Assembly: GCF_010015445.1 (NCBI RefSeq)
Contig: NC_053126.1
Location: 15,936,669 to 16,000,668 of the forward strand
Direction: 5' to 3'
Origin: Perca fluviatilis
Lineage: Eukaryota; Chordata; Actinopteri; Perciformes; Percidae
Length of the DNA stretch: 64,000 nucleotides
In this document: piece by piece, positions 1-13,684 of the stretch
How the letters are laid out: each line of letters opens with the position of its first letter
How positions within the stretch are numbered: position 1 is the stretch's first letter
Made by a program: the position numbers and the translations under genes
Notes under the pieces: generated by a model
The model's database searches: none
Seen by the model: only the letters and a program-made list of their open reading frames with translations
Told to the model about the DNA's origin: nothing

Positions 1-359
1 TTCACTCTGAATAAGAGAGGAAGTCATGCAAAGAACAAGCAAAGAAAGAAAATTTGTGTATGTGTACACCTTCACCTCTGGTGTGTACACCATTTGCACA
101 ACAACTGCTGTTAATCAGCCATCTGAGAGGCAAGTCAATGCACTGCTGAGGCCAGCAGCAGGGCTCTGTGTGGAGAAGAGTCAGCAGGGACAGCAGGGTA
201 CTCAGGGTTAATCGCTGAGCCAGGCTGAGAGGCATGAAAGAGGGCTGCAAAGAGGTGTGAGAGAGACACTTGTTGTCTTTCCAGCTCTCTCTATAACTGA
301 ATTCCTATCCAACGTCTCCTCTATATTCATCCTCACAAACACACAAACACAGACACAGA

Positions 360-2591
<2,232 letters not shown>

Positions 2592-2648
<57 letters not shown>

Positions 2649-2666
2649 CGTGCGTGTGCGTGTGTC
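2592..2666. repeat. (GT)n microsatellite with GCGT variants
   Basis: About 50 bp of pure GT, then GTGCGTGCGTGCGTGTGCGT. The 3' CpG-containing variants suggest older decay at one end. Confidence 0.97.
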
Positions 2667-3064
2667 AGCCAGATGGCTTGAGGCCTAGCTGGAGCTGGGG
2701 CTGGCTCTGAGCTGAGATGAGATGAGCAGAGGATAAGCTTGGACTGGCCATGGGCTACAATTGTCCTTCACTCTGCAGGAATCCATTAAGGTTTCAGGGT
2801 CTCTTCAGCCAACACACACAGATGCACACACATACACACGTGGCCGTTTAGTCATGCCTATCAGACTCACTCAAGTGTCTTTCTTAGCAGCAGCCATATG
2901 TATAGGTAGATCTAATCCCTCACTGTGAGACTATGACTCATCTCCCCTGATATATAAAACAGTGTTAATATCTGTCATCCACAAGAAATGGTTACCAATT
3001 GTCTCACATATTGATAATAAAAGACAAGCTGATATGCATAGACGTGGCAGTGTTCAAAAGACAG

Positions 3065-3065
3065 A

Positions 3066-3100
<35 letters not shown>

Positions 3101-3136
3101 GGTCTCTCTCTCTCACACAAACGCAACGCACGCACG

Positions 3137-3189
<53 letters not shown>
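3065..3189. repeat. Compound (CT)n-(CA)n microsatellite
   Basis: A CT tract (3065-3114, with TAT and GGT interruptions) is followed by CGCACGCA variants and a CA tract (about 3142-3189). Confidence 0.95.
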
Positions 3190-3192
<3 letters not shown>

Positions 3193-4555
3193 ACAGGGGG
3201 CCTGGTGTCACTCCAGGGCAGCTGGTGTGAGTGGTTGAAGCGGTTGGCGTCATAATAGAAGCTCCATACAAATTAAGAGCAAGAGAGAGAACTGATTGGA
3301 TTTGACTCAGTATCCTCACATAGTAATTAAAGCCTGAGGGTGGATAGATGTGTGGACCCTCAGACAAGAACATAATATGGCTAAAAAACTCACACACACT
3401 CATTGTTTCTCTACCATTACACACACAAATGTTTGCCAAGATCCAACAGCATTTTGAGATAAGGAGACATGACCTACAACCAAGAGTTGTGACCAACAAT
3501 CGAGAAAAGAAAATCTGGTTTGTTACAGCAAGCGTGACTGAGAGAGTACATTTAGAATTCTAAAAAGTTCACAGTATGAATAGACATAGAAGATTTCTCT
3601 ACATTGAAACTGGTGCAAAAACGTTCTATCATCAGCAGTGTGCTTTCAAGCATGAAAGCACTTTGATTTCAACATCTTTGGCAATTTGACCTTGGACTGT
3701 GTTATCACAGACATTGTATAGCGTGCTTTCTCAAAAATAATTGTGTGAGAAGGTTTGGCCTTGCAGGTAGCCAGGGACTGTGATAGGAACTTTGCAATGG
3801 AATCACAATAATATATTATACTTGTGGAGCTTTGTGGCCCTAAGGCTTACTTGTTAGCTGGATGGCTGACTGTCTTTCGGGGGCCGACATGTGATCAGCC
3901 CCTAGCCCCACTGTCTGTTCCAGCAGTCATTTCCTAATGTTACTCATTAGCATAGCACTGAAGCAAAGTGCCAGAGAACATTCTCAACAAGCAGTAGTTG
4001 AGACCTGGGCATGCTTCTGATGAGATGGGATTCTTGTTATATCACTGTCCCTAAAATCAACTTTAAATGGCATTAAGGCTAATAGATGAGTATCCTCTTT
4101 TTTTTTTCCCAGACATAGCAGTGGAATATTAAAGTATACTGCATAAATCTACATATGCCATCGAATTCAGCTCTGGCCAAACAAGCTAACTCCATTATGA
4201 GTTTCAAGTTAGTTCTTTAGTAAAGGTGGAAAAGAAGAAGAAGTAATGTTACAGTCATTGGACAGAACTGAGAGGTCTCAGTGACGGGAATCCCTCTCTA
4301 GCACAGAATAATCCCGACCAATTTCTCCAGTACTTTATCAGCTTAGAGCTGTATCTTAGCGACTCATTTAGCACAGCGAGTTAGCGTAATGACTCGCTGG
4401 AGCATGGCCTGTCACCACAGACAAGCTGAGGCGATGCGGCCAGAACTGTCACATCTAGGCAGCCTTCAAGCTGAGGAGTTGTGACAAAGTGACATCCTGA
4501 GACAAACCTAAAGGCCTAACATGAGGGTGGGGTGGGGGCTGTTTGAGCCTGTGGG

Positions 4556-4557
<2 letters not shown>

Positions 4558-4592
<35 letters not shown>
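4558..4592. repeat. (GT)n microsatellite
   Basis: About 17 GT units after GGGGCA. Confidence 0.95.
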
Positions 4593-4595
<3 letters not shown>

Positions 4596-6589
4596 TGGAT
4601 GGTAACACTGGCCTAAAAGCTGGGATGCTATCTTACTTCCTCTGACTCCTCCACCTGTCTCCTACAGGCGAAGGAGACAGAGGAGAGGAGATGAGGAGCG
4701 ACTGTATGGGGAGTCACCGGTAGTGCTATAAGGTCAGAACACAAAGCAGCGCCAAAATGACACACATTCACTGTGATGGAGCTGAGTAAAGCCAACACAC
4801 AGGGAAGGAGAAATGGAACGGCAGAGAAAATTAGACAGGGTAACAATAGAAAAAGACAGAAACCATCAACCTAGATGCTGGCATAAGATGAACATGACGA
4901 CCGTTCTTTGCAGAGGCAAGGTCACTGACATAAGAGGAGTGAGGCAGAAAGATTTGTGGGAGAGAGGACCTCCTATTGTTCTGTTCCACTCAGCACAGAC
5001 AGCTCAGCAGCCAAGTCCTCTAACTGAACTGAATTACAGTACAGCCCATAACATTACATCATTCATAAGAGAATTTAACATGGCCCCATTGGAAATGGGA
5101 TACACACACCCTAATGCAACCCATACTCATGCATTTGCAATGATGCACAAAAGTATTGCAGGCAAACACACACAAGCCCTAAACTCCATCCACCCTCAAC
5201 CTCAAGAACTGTGTGTGTGTTGATAAACTTTGCTGTCGGGGGAACTAGCAGGCATAGCAGAGAGATTAAGACAAGCGGTTAAAAAGCCACTGAGACAGAG
5301 CAACACACACACAAACTTGAGGAAGGAGGCGAGACGGGACGTGCTCATACTGTCAAACCACTTCATTGCTGGCCCTGGCGCCTAATTATGCAATAAAAGC
5401 GCCTCAGTGGGGGGAAACAGCATAGCCCGAAATAAAAATCAGCCTGCCTAAAAAAGTAGGAGATTCACCCGGTGTAAAATATTCCCCCTCATCTCCCCAG
5501 GGATGGGAGCTGTGCTACAGGCCCAACACAACTCCATTCTGTTCTCTGTTCCCAGCACATATCACAAGAGGCAGGACAGCAGACAGTGAGTCAGACCTAG
5601 ATTCATATAAACATTGTGGTTGAGTAAAACTGCAGGTGATGCAGGGAAACAGCCACAGGGATGTAGGGAAAATAGAGCCGAGAGAGAGAAGCAGAGAGAG
5701 AAAAGTTAGGAAGGTGGTGAGAGACTGAAGAGAAGAAAGTGATACGAAAAAGGAGGGCGTGTGAGAAATAATGTGTGAAGGAGAGTGGGGGCTGAGCTGA
5801 GTGAGTACCATGCAAGGCCTGCTGTCAGAAAGATGTGTGTGTGCATTTAGAAGAGTTGCAAGTCGCATCCAGAGACCAGTTAGGAAAGATAAGTGTCAAA
5901 GCCCATCCCTGCCGCTGCATTAGACACTTAATTAACCTCCTTTTACGCGAAGCCAAAGGCTTGGACTTGTTGACAGTGTGTGTGCCTGTGTGATTTTTTT
6001 TTCTGTGCATGTTTATTAGCTGATCGATCTGTTTGTAAGTAGGTATCCACTGTGTGCAGCATTTCAGGTGCTCGGGTACCTTGAATTTTTAAATCTGTGA
6101 ATTAAAATTGCATTTCAATCTACTGAATCTCTCCTATCCTTGTATGCTATCTTGTTCACATGCAGTGTGCACGCAAATACTGCATGTTTCCTCCTCTTTC
6201 TTTTTCACCTCAGCATCATCCCTCGATCCCTCATCCAATTTCATTCACCCGGAAACTCTCTCATTCACCCTCCCCACCTGTCTTCTTCACCCTCCCCTCG
6301 TTCTCTCCATGTCTCCATTCCCCCCTCTTGTCCTGACCCTTTGCCTCCAGTTTTCCCCTCTTTCCTTCACATCCTTTTCTCCTCCTTCACCCCCTCTCAC
6401 AGTGTTACCAGCCTTTCCACTCATCCATCCCTCCTCCAGTGTTTCTTTCTCTTCCCCTCTGTACACTCCCTGCCCCTTGGCTGCCAGCCGTAAGCTGCTG
6501 CTGGTAATTATCAATCTGCAGTCCCAAAACACACGAGAAGCAAATGCAAACATTCTCGAGCTCATGACATGCTTTAACACACGCACGCT

Positions 6590-6593
<4 letters not shown>

Positions 6594-6653
<60 letters not shown>
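6594..6653. repeat. (CA)n microsatellite
   Basis: 30 CA units, preceded by CACGCACGCTCGCG. Confidence 0.97.
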
Positions 6654-6655
<2 letters not shown>

Positions 6656-8227
6656 CCTTCATGGCTACAAAGCCTCAAAGTTATGCAGCTAGGCCCTGAG
6701 AGAAAAGAGGCAGCTATCACACGACTGCACAAACAGGAACACAGTCCCCAATCCTTTATGTAGGAGCTTGTTTGCGGTACACAAATCAATGTACACATAC
6801 TAACATACACTGACGCACACAACTACAAGCAAACACAAACACACAAACAAAATGGGCACACACACATGCACAAACACACGTACACTAACACTGTGAACGA
6901 ATGAATAAACAGAAAAGCACAGCCCGTATACAGGCGCAGACACATGAGAGCAGTGTGCGTCATCTTCAAAGGGAGGTTTAAAAGAACACACCGCCACTCC
7001 GCGCCGGCCTCTCCCTCCTTCTCCCGCCCACCCCGACTACCAATATATGTTCAAAGGCCATCCATTAACCTTTCACTCACACAGGCCTCTCTGTGATCTA
7101 CTGCTCTCAGCCAAGGGCTTTGAAGAGCACAGCAACCCCCAGCACCGGGGAGGGAGCAGAGGAGGTAGCAAACGAGAGTAAGACAGAAAGAGGCAAAAGA
7201 GAGTGAACGGAAAAGAAAAGGATGGAAACAACTAGAGATGTGCCCTGTTAACAGACTTTAGGCAGAGGGTAAGGAAAGGAAAAAAGAGCCAGGGGGGTGA
7301 TAATTGAGGAGGAAGGCTGGATAGACGTGTTGTAAGGCGATGGGCAGAAGAGGAACAAGGTAAAAGAGAAGGTGGGGAGGCTGTAAGGAAGAGAGAAGGA
7401 AAATGATAGCAGTAGAGGGAATAGGAATAGAAAGAGGGAAGTCTAGCAAAAAGACGGGCGTTTAAGGGAAGGAGATCACGACGCAGGAAGAGAGGGAGAA
7501 ATATCTGAGGTGTTAGGGGAGAGAAATCAGAGAGATTGGAGGAAAATGAGCGGCGAGTGTTAGGAGTGAGAGAAGTGAAAAAAACAGACTGCTCCTAGTA
7601 AAATTAGGAGGCAACAAAAGCCTGAAAACACACGAGAGGCGAAGAGAGAGAAACTGGAAAAAAAGGCTTTACAGCAGTTCTTTATTGTAAAATCCAGATG
7701 ATACGCAGCAATATTCACAAGCTGCTAGATTGGCATTTAGTATCGGTGAAGCCTGTGGATTTCATATTTATGGCAGAGAAAAAACCATGGTAAAACACAT
7801 TTAAAAAGGTAATTTTGAGACACATTGAGAGCATTTACTTGTCTCTGTAAACACATACATACAGTAGCCAGTTCTGATGGACTCTGTCTATAAAACACAA
7901 AGCTACTGTATTAGTAACTTGAAAATGCAAGTTGTCTGTTCTGAATTTGAACCAACGTAAGTCATCTGTCCATCTATGATTCTGAAACTAAAAGTTATGT
8001 CAAAGGAAAACGTATCTAGTGAAAAAATACCTCTAAGGACACTTCCCAAATGAATTCAATATATGATACATAAAATAAAGAATTCAGCACAACCTTAACA
8101 GCAGCAGGTGCAGCACCTAGGAGCATTGAGAAAAGTGTGACCCTCATTGACTTGTTTGAATCTAATTGGTTATTTTAGTGTCACCTGATTCTGATCAGCC
8201 AGTACCGAGTTTCTTTTTTATTTTATT

Positions 8228-8612
8228 TTTTATATATCCTTTGCGTTCCACTTCCGTGATTGCTCTGGTGCTGCAGGAAATTCCACCGAATGCATGTACT
8301 GTATTTTCCGTTTCCTTCCGCTTTCTTTGTGTTGGAATTTTAAATTTGGTAGATTTATGAGGACTATTGTTGACTGATCCTCAGATCTCTGCATGGTAAA
8401 TTGAGACAGCTAGCTAGACTATCTGTCCAATCTGAGTTTTCCCTCGCACAACTATTTTGCAGCAGCTCTGTGCGGAGTTTAGCACCGCCCATGACGATTC
8501 TGATTGGTTTAAAGAAATGCCATTAAACCACAGCACGTTTTCCTCCCATCCCCGAATACTATGTGGAGTAGCCAGACCCTCCTTCGGCGCGCTTTGGAGG
8601 AGGGTTTAGCTA
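8228..8612. mobile_element. Dispersed teleost repeat (probable DNA-element derivative)
   Basis: Successive phrases match a repeat I recognise from many percomorph genomes: TTGCGTTCCACTTCCGTGAT, CTTTCTTTGTGTTGGAATTT, GACTATCTGTCCAATCTGAG, GATTGGTTTAAAGAAATGCC and GTAGCCAGACCCTCCTTCGG. The right end is a small hairpin (CCCTCC near 8577 pairs with GGAGGG near 8599). No coding frame. The left boundary is approximate. Confidence 0.65.
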
Positions 8613-9004
8613 ATACCATACACAACTTCAGTGCTCTGCCTGAAATATGCTCAGTTCTTCAGACCTATCTGATAGGTACACAAGTGTAGAGCTTAGAGTT
8701 TACACAACACACATTAAAGCAATATGCTGTTCAGCAAATTATAACAAGAAGCCAAGTGCACATAGCAAGGTTAGTGGCACTACTGCTTTATTGCCTCCTC
8801 TCGAGATATTATTGCTACAAGCCTGTCAGAGAATCAATTCTTATGAATTAGTGAGTAGGTTGCAGTTTTGAAAATATCATTTTAATATTATTGTATTGTG
8901 GGACTGAAAGTCTACACTCTCTGTGCAAAAATGTAATTTTGGATGTGCTTTCAAATCAAGTATTTTCTTATGATCTTTACTAGGGTCGAGCAACACTATT
9001 GCCT

Positions 9005-9509
9005 CATTTCCACTGCATAGCTCGACTCAACTATGGTAACAGGTGCTTTTCTCTATTTCATTTTCCACTCATTTTCCCCCTCAGTGTAGACGGGATTTTG
9101 AACTTATCGCCATAGCGATGCTGCATAAAACTGCTGGATTGTTTCATTGGCAACGATGTCTGCACGTCAATTGTAATATGTAATAGCGTAGTGTATGGCA
9201 TAGTTTTGTGGCCTGCCTTTTATTTATTTATTTAGGGTGAGTAAATAAAACTAATTAAGTAGCTTGGCTTTTTTTAAATGGTGGCTTTGTGCAGGATGTC
9301 CCGTGTCTAGTGACTGTTCTCTTTGACCAATCTGTGGTCCTCAGTGTTTTAACTCCACTTTCCAATATCGGTTCAGCTCGCTTGGAACCTCGACCGAGGC
9401 GGCAGCAAAGAAAAGTACCAGGTACCAGGTACTATCCACAACTTTTGCTAATGAAAAAAGCAAAAAGTTGAGTTGAGTAGAGCCATGCAGTACCATGCAG
9501 TGGAAATGC
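9005..9509. mobile_element. MITE with CATTTCCACTGCAT ends
   Basis: CATTTCCACTGCATAG (9005-9020) is matched by the inverted CATTTCCACTGCATGG (9493-9508), 15 of 16 bases. Related CTCGACTCAACT and AGTTGAGTTGAGTAGAG blocks lie just inside. CCAGGTACCAGGTACT is typical of this fish repeat family as I know it. 505 bp, no transposase. Confidence 0.75.
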
Positions 9510-9970
9510 AGCATTAGACCGGAAATAACTGTCAGGTCAGTCATAAAAAAAGCATCTGGCTTGGAAAGGCATAGTGAATTCTTCATGTGGCCCTCCACGA
9601 AAAATAACTACCCACCTCTGCATTATGGAAAGCAAAATACTGCATTGAGATCAGTCCCCATTCAGACACTGTCACCATCCAGGAATAGTCGAGAGACTAA
9701 AGCACTTTGTTGAGAAGATGTGTAAAAACAGCTAGTCCCCCATCCTTAAATAACAACTACCGTTCAGGGGAAAAGGCACAGAAAAAAAGCCGGGGAGAGG
9801 AGGGGAAGACAGATAAAAATGTCTGCGTGTGCACTAAAGGACCAGGGGCCTTTCCACGCGACTGATCTGAGAGCAAAGGCTTAAATGCAGGGGAGATGAG
9901 AACAGATTCCACCAGTCAGCTGGCGCTGGTGTCCTGATACAAGTGGCACACACATTCTCATACACAAATG

Positions 9971-9972
<2 letters not shown>

Positions 9973-10041
<69 letters not shown>
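9973..10041. repeat. (CA)n microsatellite
   Basis: About 34 units. The sequence after it (to about 10140) is CA-rich with AAACACAAAAACACA-type variants. Confidence 0.97.
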
Positions 10042-10042
<1 letters not shown>

Positions 10043-11149
10043 AATCTGACATGTGAACACACTCACGCAAACACAAAAACACACAGACTCTTGCACTTAC
10101 ACATTCTAGACTCATGGACATACTCTACACACACATACAGTGTGTGTACATGCTTGCATATTAACACAACTCACATGCATTATAGACTGAAAAGTCGCAG
10201 GTATCCTTATAATGATCTGGCTTCCAACACTGGTGCACATCAAAAGCCACACATACTCACATGCACACATTGATGCTTGCACCATGCTAAATGAAAGTTC
10301 CGTGTCAGGGCTTCATCACGTTCGGCGCAGCTGCCTGCAATGCATTCCACATTAGGCAAACCTAATGGGCTTTCAGAACAACAACGCTGCATAGGAAGGG
10401 TTGTACAGTCTCGAGCATTCTTTGGAATCAGCGGGACATTCTGTTTGTCAGGGTATTCATGTCCGTCTGTCATGGAGCCTGCCAGGCCAGGCGGGCGGAG
10501 GGGCTTGGTATATGCCGCTAGGAAGTTGGAACATTACTTTATTTACCTAGGTTAGTATGAGCTTGCATTCACAGATGAAAATTTCACACAGCCACTGCAT
10601 TTAAAAAATAAATGGAGACTTGCATAGTGAATTAACAAGATAATAGGGCAGGTGAGAGAGGTTTTTGGGACAGAGCAGTGAAGAAGTAAGTGTGCAAAGC
10701 TCATGCTGGTTAGGAACATTTGCATTAACGAGGTAGTAACAAATGTGTGAGTGTTAGGGGTAAATATTAGAATGTGCAGCCAGGAGTAGAGTGAGGTTAA
10801 AGCATGGCAGATTAGTCAGGACACCGAGGAGGAGCAGGGGTACACATTAGACTGTGAAGCCATGTGTGATGATCCTGCAGGTTTCCAATTGAGCTCTGAT
10901 TAGCCTGAGAGTGATTTCAGCAATTCTCGTCACATCAAAACCCTGCCCTCTTCCTTTAAATTCTCCCTCCCTTGCGCTTTTTTTCTATTCTCTCCTGCTC
11001 CTCTGGTCACACTACAGTAGAATAAATAGAATACATTTCAGCCAAAATTCAGCTGCCAAAATGATGAGCACCAAAGAGGTGTGGGTGTGCATACGCATTT
11101 GTCTACGTGCATGCCTTTTTGCCTGATTCGATTAGAAATCATTGTTTTG

Positions 11150-11240
11150 TATCACAATTGTATTTTAAACTGCTTATCTTTTTTGTTTCTAACATGTAGC
11201 ACTTTGAGATCTCCGATGAAAAGTGCATTATAAATTAAAT

Positions 11241-11280
<40 letters not shown>
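11150..11280 (+). mobile_element. 3' tail of a truncated LINE with (ATT)n end
   Basis: ATGTAGCACTTTGAGATCTC CGATGAAAAGTGCATTATAA resembles the conserved 3' end of vertebrate non-LTR retrotransposons (GCACTTTG...AAAGTGCTATATAAATAAA). It is followed by a (TTA)n tail at 11242-11279. Upstream sequence is too diverged to extend the copy; the 5' boundary is a guess. Confidence 0.6.
11242..11279. repeat. (TTA)n microsatellite, LINE tail
   Basis: About 12 TTA units directly after the LINE-like end AAAGTGCATTATAAATTAAA. Confidence 0.95.
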
Positions 11281-11886
11281 AAAGATTTTCCTAATTTCAC
11301 CAAACCAAATGTTGCGTCTGTACGTTGGGGCTGAATACAGATAACAGTCAATTGATTATTAATGCATTATTAATACCCCCCAAGTGCCAAGTCACACAAA
11401 TAGTTGAATTATTTTCACGCAAATGTGCACACCCACACACAAACACAAAGCAACACAGCGCCAGAGGCAAAATGTGCCCGGTGGAACACAGCGTTACAAA
11501 AGCAGCCAAATTAAGACGGAAAAAAACAGCACCTACTTAAATTAGATCTGCACCTGGCCAATCAGAGCTTACAGTACACAGAAGGAAAGCTAAAAAACCA
11601 ATGCTGACACAAGCATACACAATCACATTAATTAATTTTAACCTCCTTCCCTCAGTTTCTTCGTCTCCTCCTGCTTCATCACTAGCCCCGCCCTGTGGCT
11701 ACAGTGTCTCTACCTAATGCTCCTCCCCCTGCTCATCCTAGCTGTCCATCACCCAGCGGCTCGTTGGCACATAGCTGACTGAGTGCATACAGCAGATGGT
11801 GTGCTGCTGTCTGTGTGGCAGGCCACTAGCAGGACACCCAACAGCCCCTCCTTTGCCCTCCTTCTCTCCCTGCAATCCTTGCTCTA

Positions 11887-11887
<1 letters not shown>

Positions 11888-11979
<92 letters not shown>
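11888..11979. repeat. (CA)n microsatellite, 92 bp
   Basis: About 46 uninterrupted CA units; it lies about 550 bp from the signal-peptide exon, on its downstream side. Confidence 0.98.
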
Positions 11980-11983
<4 letters not shown>

Positions 11984-12530
11984 ACACACACCCCTCCAGC
12001 ATCACTTCAGCCCAACCAGGTCACCTGCTGCTAGACATACAACAGCTAACACACACACAAACACACAAACACAAAATGAAATATCTTATGGTACATGGCA
12101 CATTCAAAGAGGTCACACATATGGCACCATTACATGCACGGATTCCCCCTTATATTCTTGCCACGCTTCAACTAACATTGAGATGACACGAAATGTTATT
12201 GACACTCACACATACACAATCTACCTTGCTCACAATCTCTCTCCGTCTCCTGTAGACAGTTTGGTTAATCAAGTGCAGCATTTCTAGCCCGGTCAGCAAG
12301 TCAATATACTTACAACCTCCATCACGTAGCTGACATATAAATATTACATCCTCATTTGAAATAACCTGGTCAGGTCAGTTACAGCCAGCCAACCCAGCAG
12401 TAGCTAATGTGCTTATTACAAGCTGGCTTAGTTAAGCAATACACAATGATACCTATTGTTTAATAACAACAACATTACTTGTAATGTAATGTGACAAAAT
12501 ACCACAACATTTGTAATATTTATTACACAC

Positions 12531-12600
12531 CTGGTGAGGATGGAGCAACATTGCTGAAAGCAACAGCACAGGTGAAGATGATCCAGACTGCTAGAGCCAT
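12531..12600 (-). CDS. Partial CDS: signal-peptide exon of an unidentified secreted/membrane protein gene
   Basis: Read on the minus strand, an ATG at 12600-12598 opens a frame of 23 codons plus one base (phase 1) that stops at a splice donor, CACCAG followed by GTGTGT. The peptide starts MALAVWIIFTCAVAF and continues SNVAPSSP. This gives a short n-region, a hydrophobic core of about 14 residues and small residues suitable for signal peptidase cleavage near residues 16-19. The start context is strong (A at -3, G at +4). A phase-1 intron directly after a signal peptide is common in extracellular modular proteins such as Ig-superfamily adhesion molecules and receptors; that is general knowledge, not an identification. 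The mature protein must be encoded by exons at lower coordinates, and I found none convincing in 1-12530. I do not recognise the gene. A chance ORF is possible, but start, hydrophobic core, acceptor and donor all line up. Confidence 0.6.
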
Positions 12601-12654
12601 GTTGGAGGCTGACCAGGGGGCAGGGCAAAGGGTGGTGCTAATGCGTAGGTGATC
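12531..12654 (-). other. Internal exon 2 (5'-UTR plus start codon) of the minus-strand gene
   Basis: The 124-base exon begins after a textbook acceptor: on the minus strand a run of seven T leads into TTTCTGCAG, followed by GATCACC. It ends at 12531 before GTGTGT. The first 54 bases (12654-12601) are 5'-UTR without an ATG; the coding part is listed separately. There is no in-frame stop upstream of the ATG within the exon, so a start in a preceding exon is formally possible, but the signal-peptide character of the sequence argues for this ATG. The upstream exon is probably the one ending at 52736. Confidence 0.6.
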
Positions 12655-13005
12655 CTGCAGAAAAAAAGAGATAGAAATATTAGAGAGGTTAGTGCCTCAT
12701 AAACAGATGTAAGTGCCTCATAAACAGTTGTATGTAACTGTATGTCCATAAAGAGGAATTATTCTAATGTACTGTTTTGCATTCTTACTCCTCTCAGTAT
12801 AGCAGAGGCTCCCCCTGTGGTGGTCAGGTATAACGATAAGACAGGGAGATCTGAGGCCATTTTGTGCAGGATGGCATGGCAACAGCTGTTACCACTATCA
12901 GCTCATCACTCCAGTGTTTGAACGCTTGATTGAATCAGACATGCTACATATGTTTTGGGGCTGTTAATGGGGCTGTATTCAACAACAAAAAAATACATGT
13001 TTTTT

Positions 13006-13007
<2 letters not shown>

Positions 13008-13084
<77 letters not shown>
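13008..13084. repeat. (TG)n microsatellite, 77 bp
   Basis: About 38 uninterrupted TG units. It lies in the intron about 350 bp from the acceptor of exon 2; TG repeats near splice sites can affect splicing in vertebrates. Confidence 0.98.
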
Positions 13085-13085
<1 letters not shown>

Positions 13086-13634
13086 TTTGCGTACGGGCAT
13101 GCACACAAAGCGAGACGGTGAAAAGCAGTGACTCAGTCAGCAGTGCCGTAGGGCTCACACATCTCATTTCCTAATGAAATAAATCATAATCTGGAACTTT
13201 AGCTCTGATTTTTTGACAGTAGAAACTGCTCTACCCCTGCAGGGGCTGGAAGACAGAAAACAGTAGAGACGGTATTGTTAGAGCTAATACTCCTCCTGCT
13301 GAGCTTGCTGATGAAACAGACAGATTGGACTGCGTCTGTCTGTATCTGTGTGTTTGTGGGTGCAATTTCTTTTTTTGGAAGGGGGTTTAGAAGATTTTCT
13401 TTGATCTCGCCAACCCTCTATACCTTTTATTGAATTGATCCTAACAACTTATACTGTAGGAGGGCATACTATAATAGATTAAGCATGCATGCACTCTCTT
13501 TCTCATGCACACAGCCCTAGCATTTTCAGCTAACCTACGAGTAGTAGCAGCTCAAACTCTACAAATTGAGTTAGGTTGACAAGCCAAGAGATCTTTTCAG
13601 TGACAACAAATTTCCAATGTTAGCAAATGTGTAG

Positions 13635-13639
<5 letters not shown>

Positions 13640-13682
<43 letters not shown>
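13640..13682. repeat. (CA)n microsatellite
   Basis: About 21 units. Confidence 0.97.

Positions 13683-13684
<2 letters not shown>

Larger units (their letters stand above)
3190..8227. other. Non-coding, no gene seen
   Basis: Apart from the listed microsatellites this holds purine-rich stretches (5640-5780, 7150-7660) and a pyrimidine-rich stretch (6180-6470) that create long but low-complexity frames. No splice-bounded exon was recognised. Confidence 0.5.
9510..12530. other. Non-coding sequence beyond the signal-peptide exon donor
   Basis: Contains CA-rich DNA, the LINE tail and two CA arrays. Exon 3 of the minus-strand gene would be expected here or further left, but none was recognised. 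Nothing else to report. Confidence 0.45.

Noticed and set aside
4813..5223. 136-codon plus-strand frame
   Set aside because: No protein-like composition or conserved motif; the frame ends in a short GT run.
6108..6692. 194-codon plus-strand frame
   Set aside because: Low-complexity Ser/Pro/Phe-rich translation of a pyrimidine tract that runs into a CA array; no domain or splice context.
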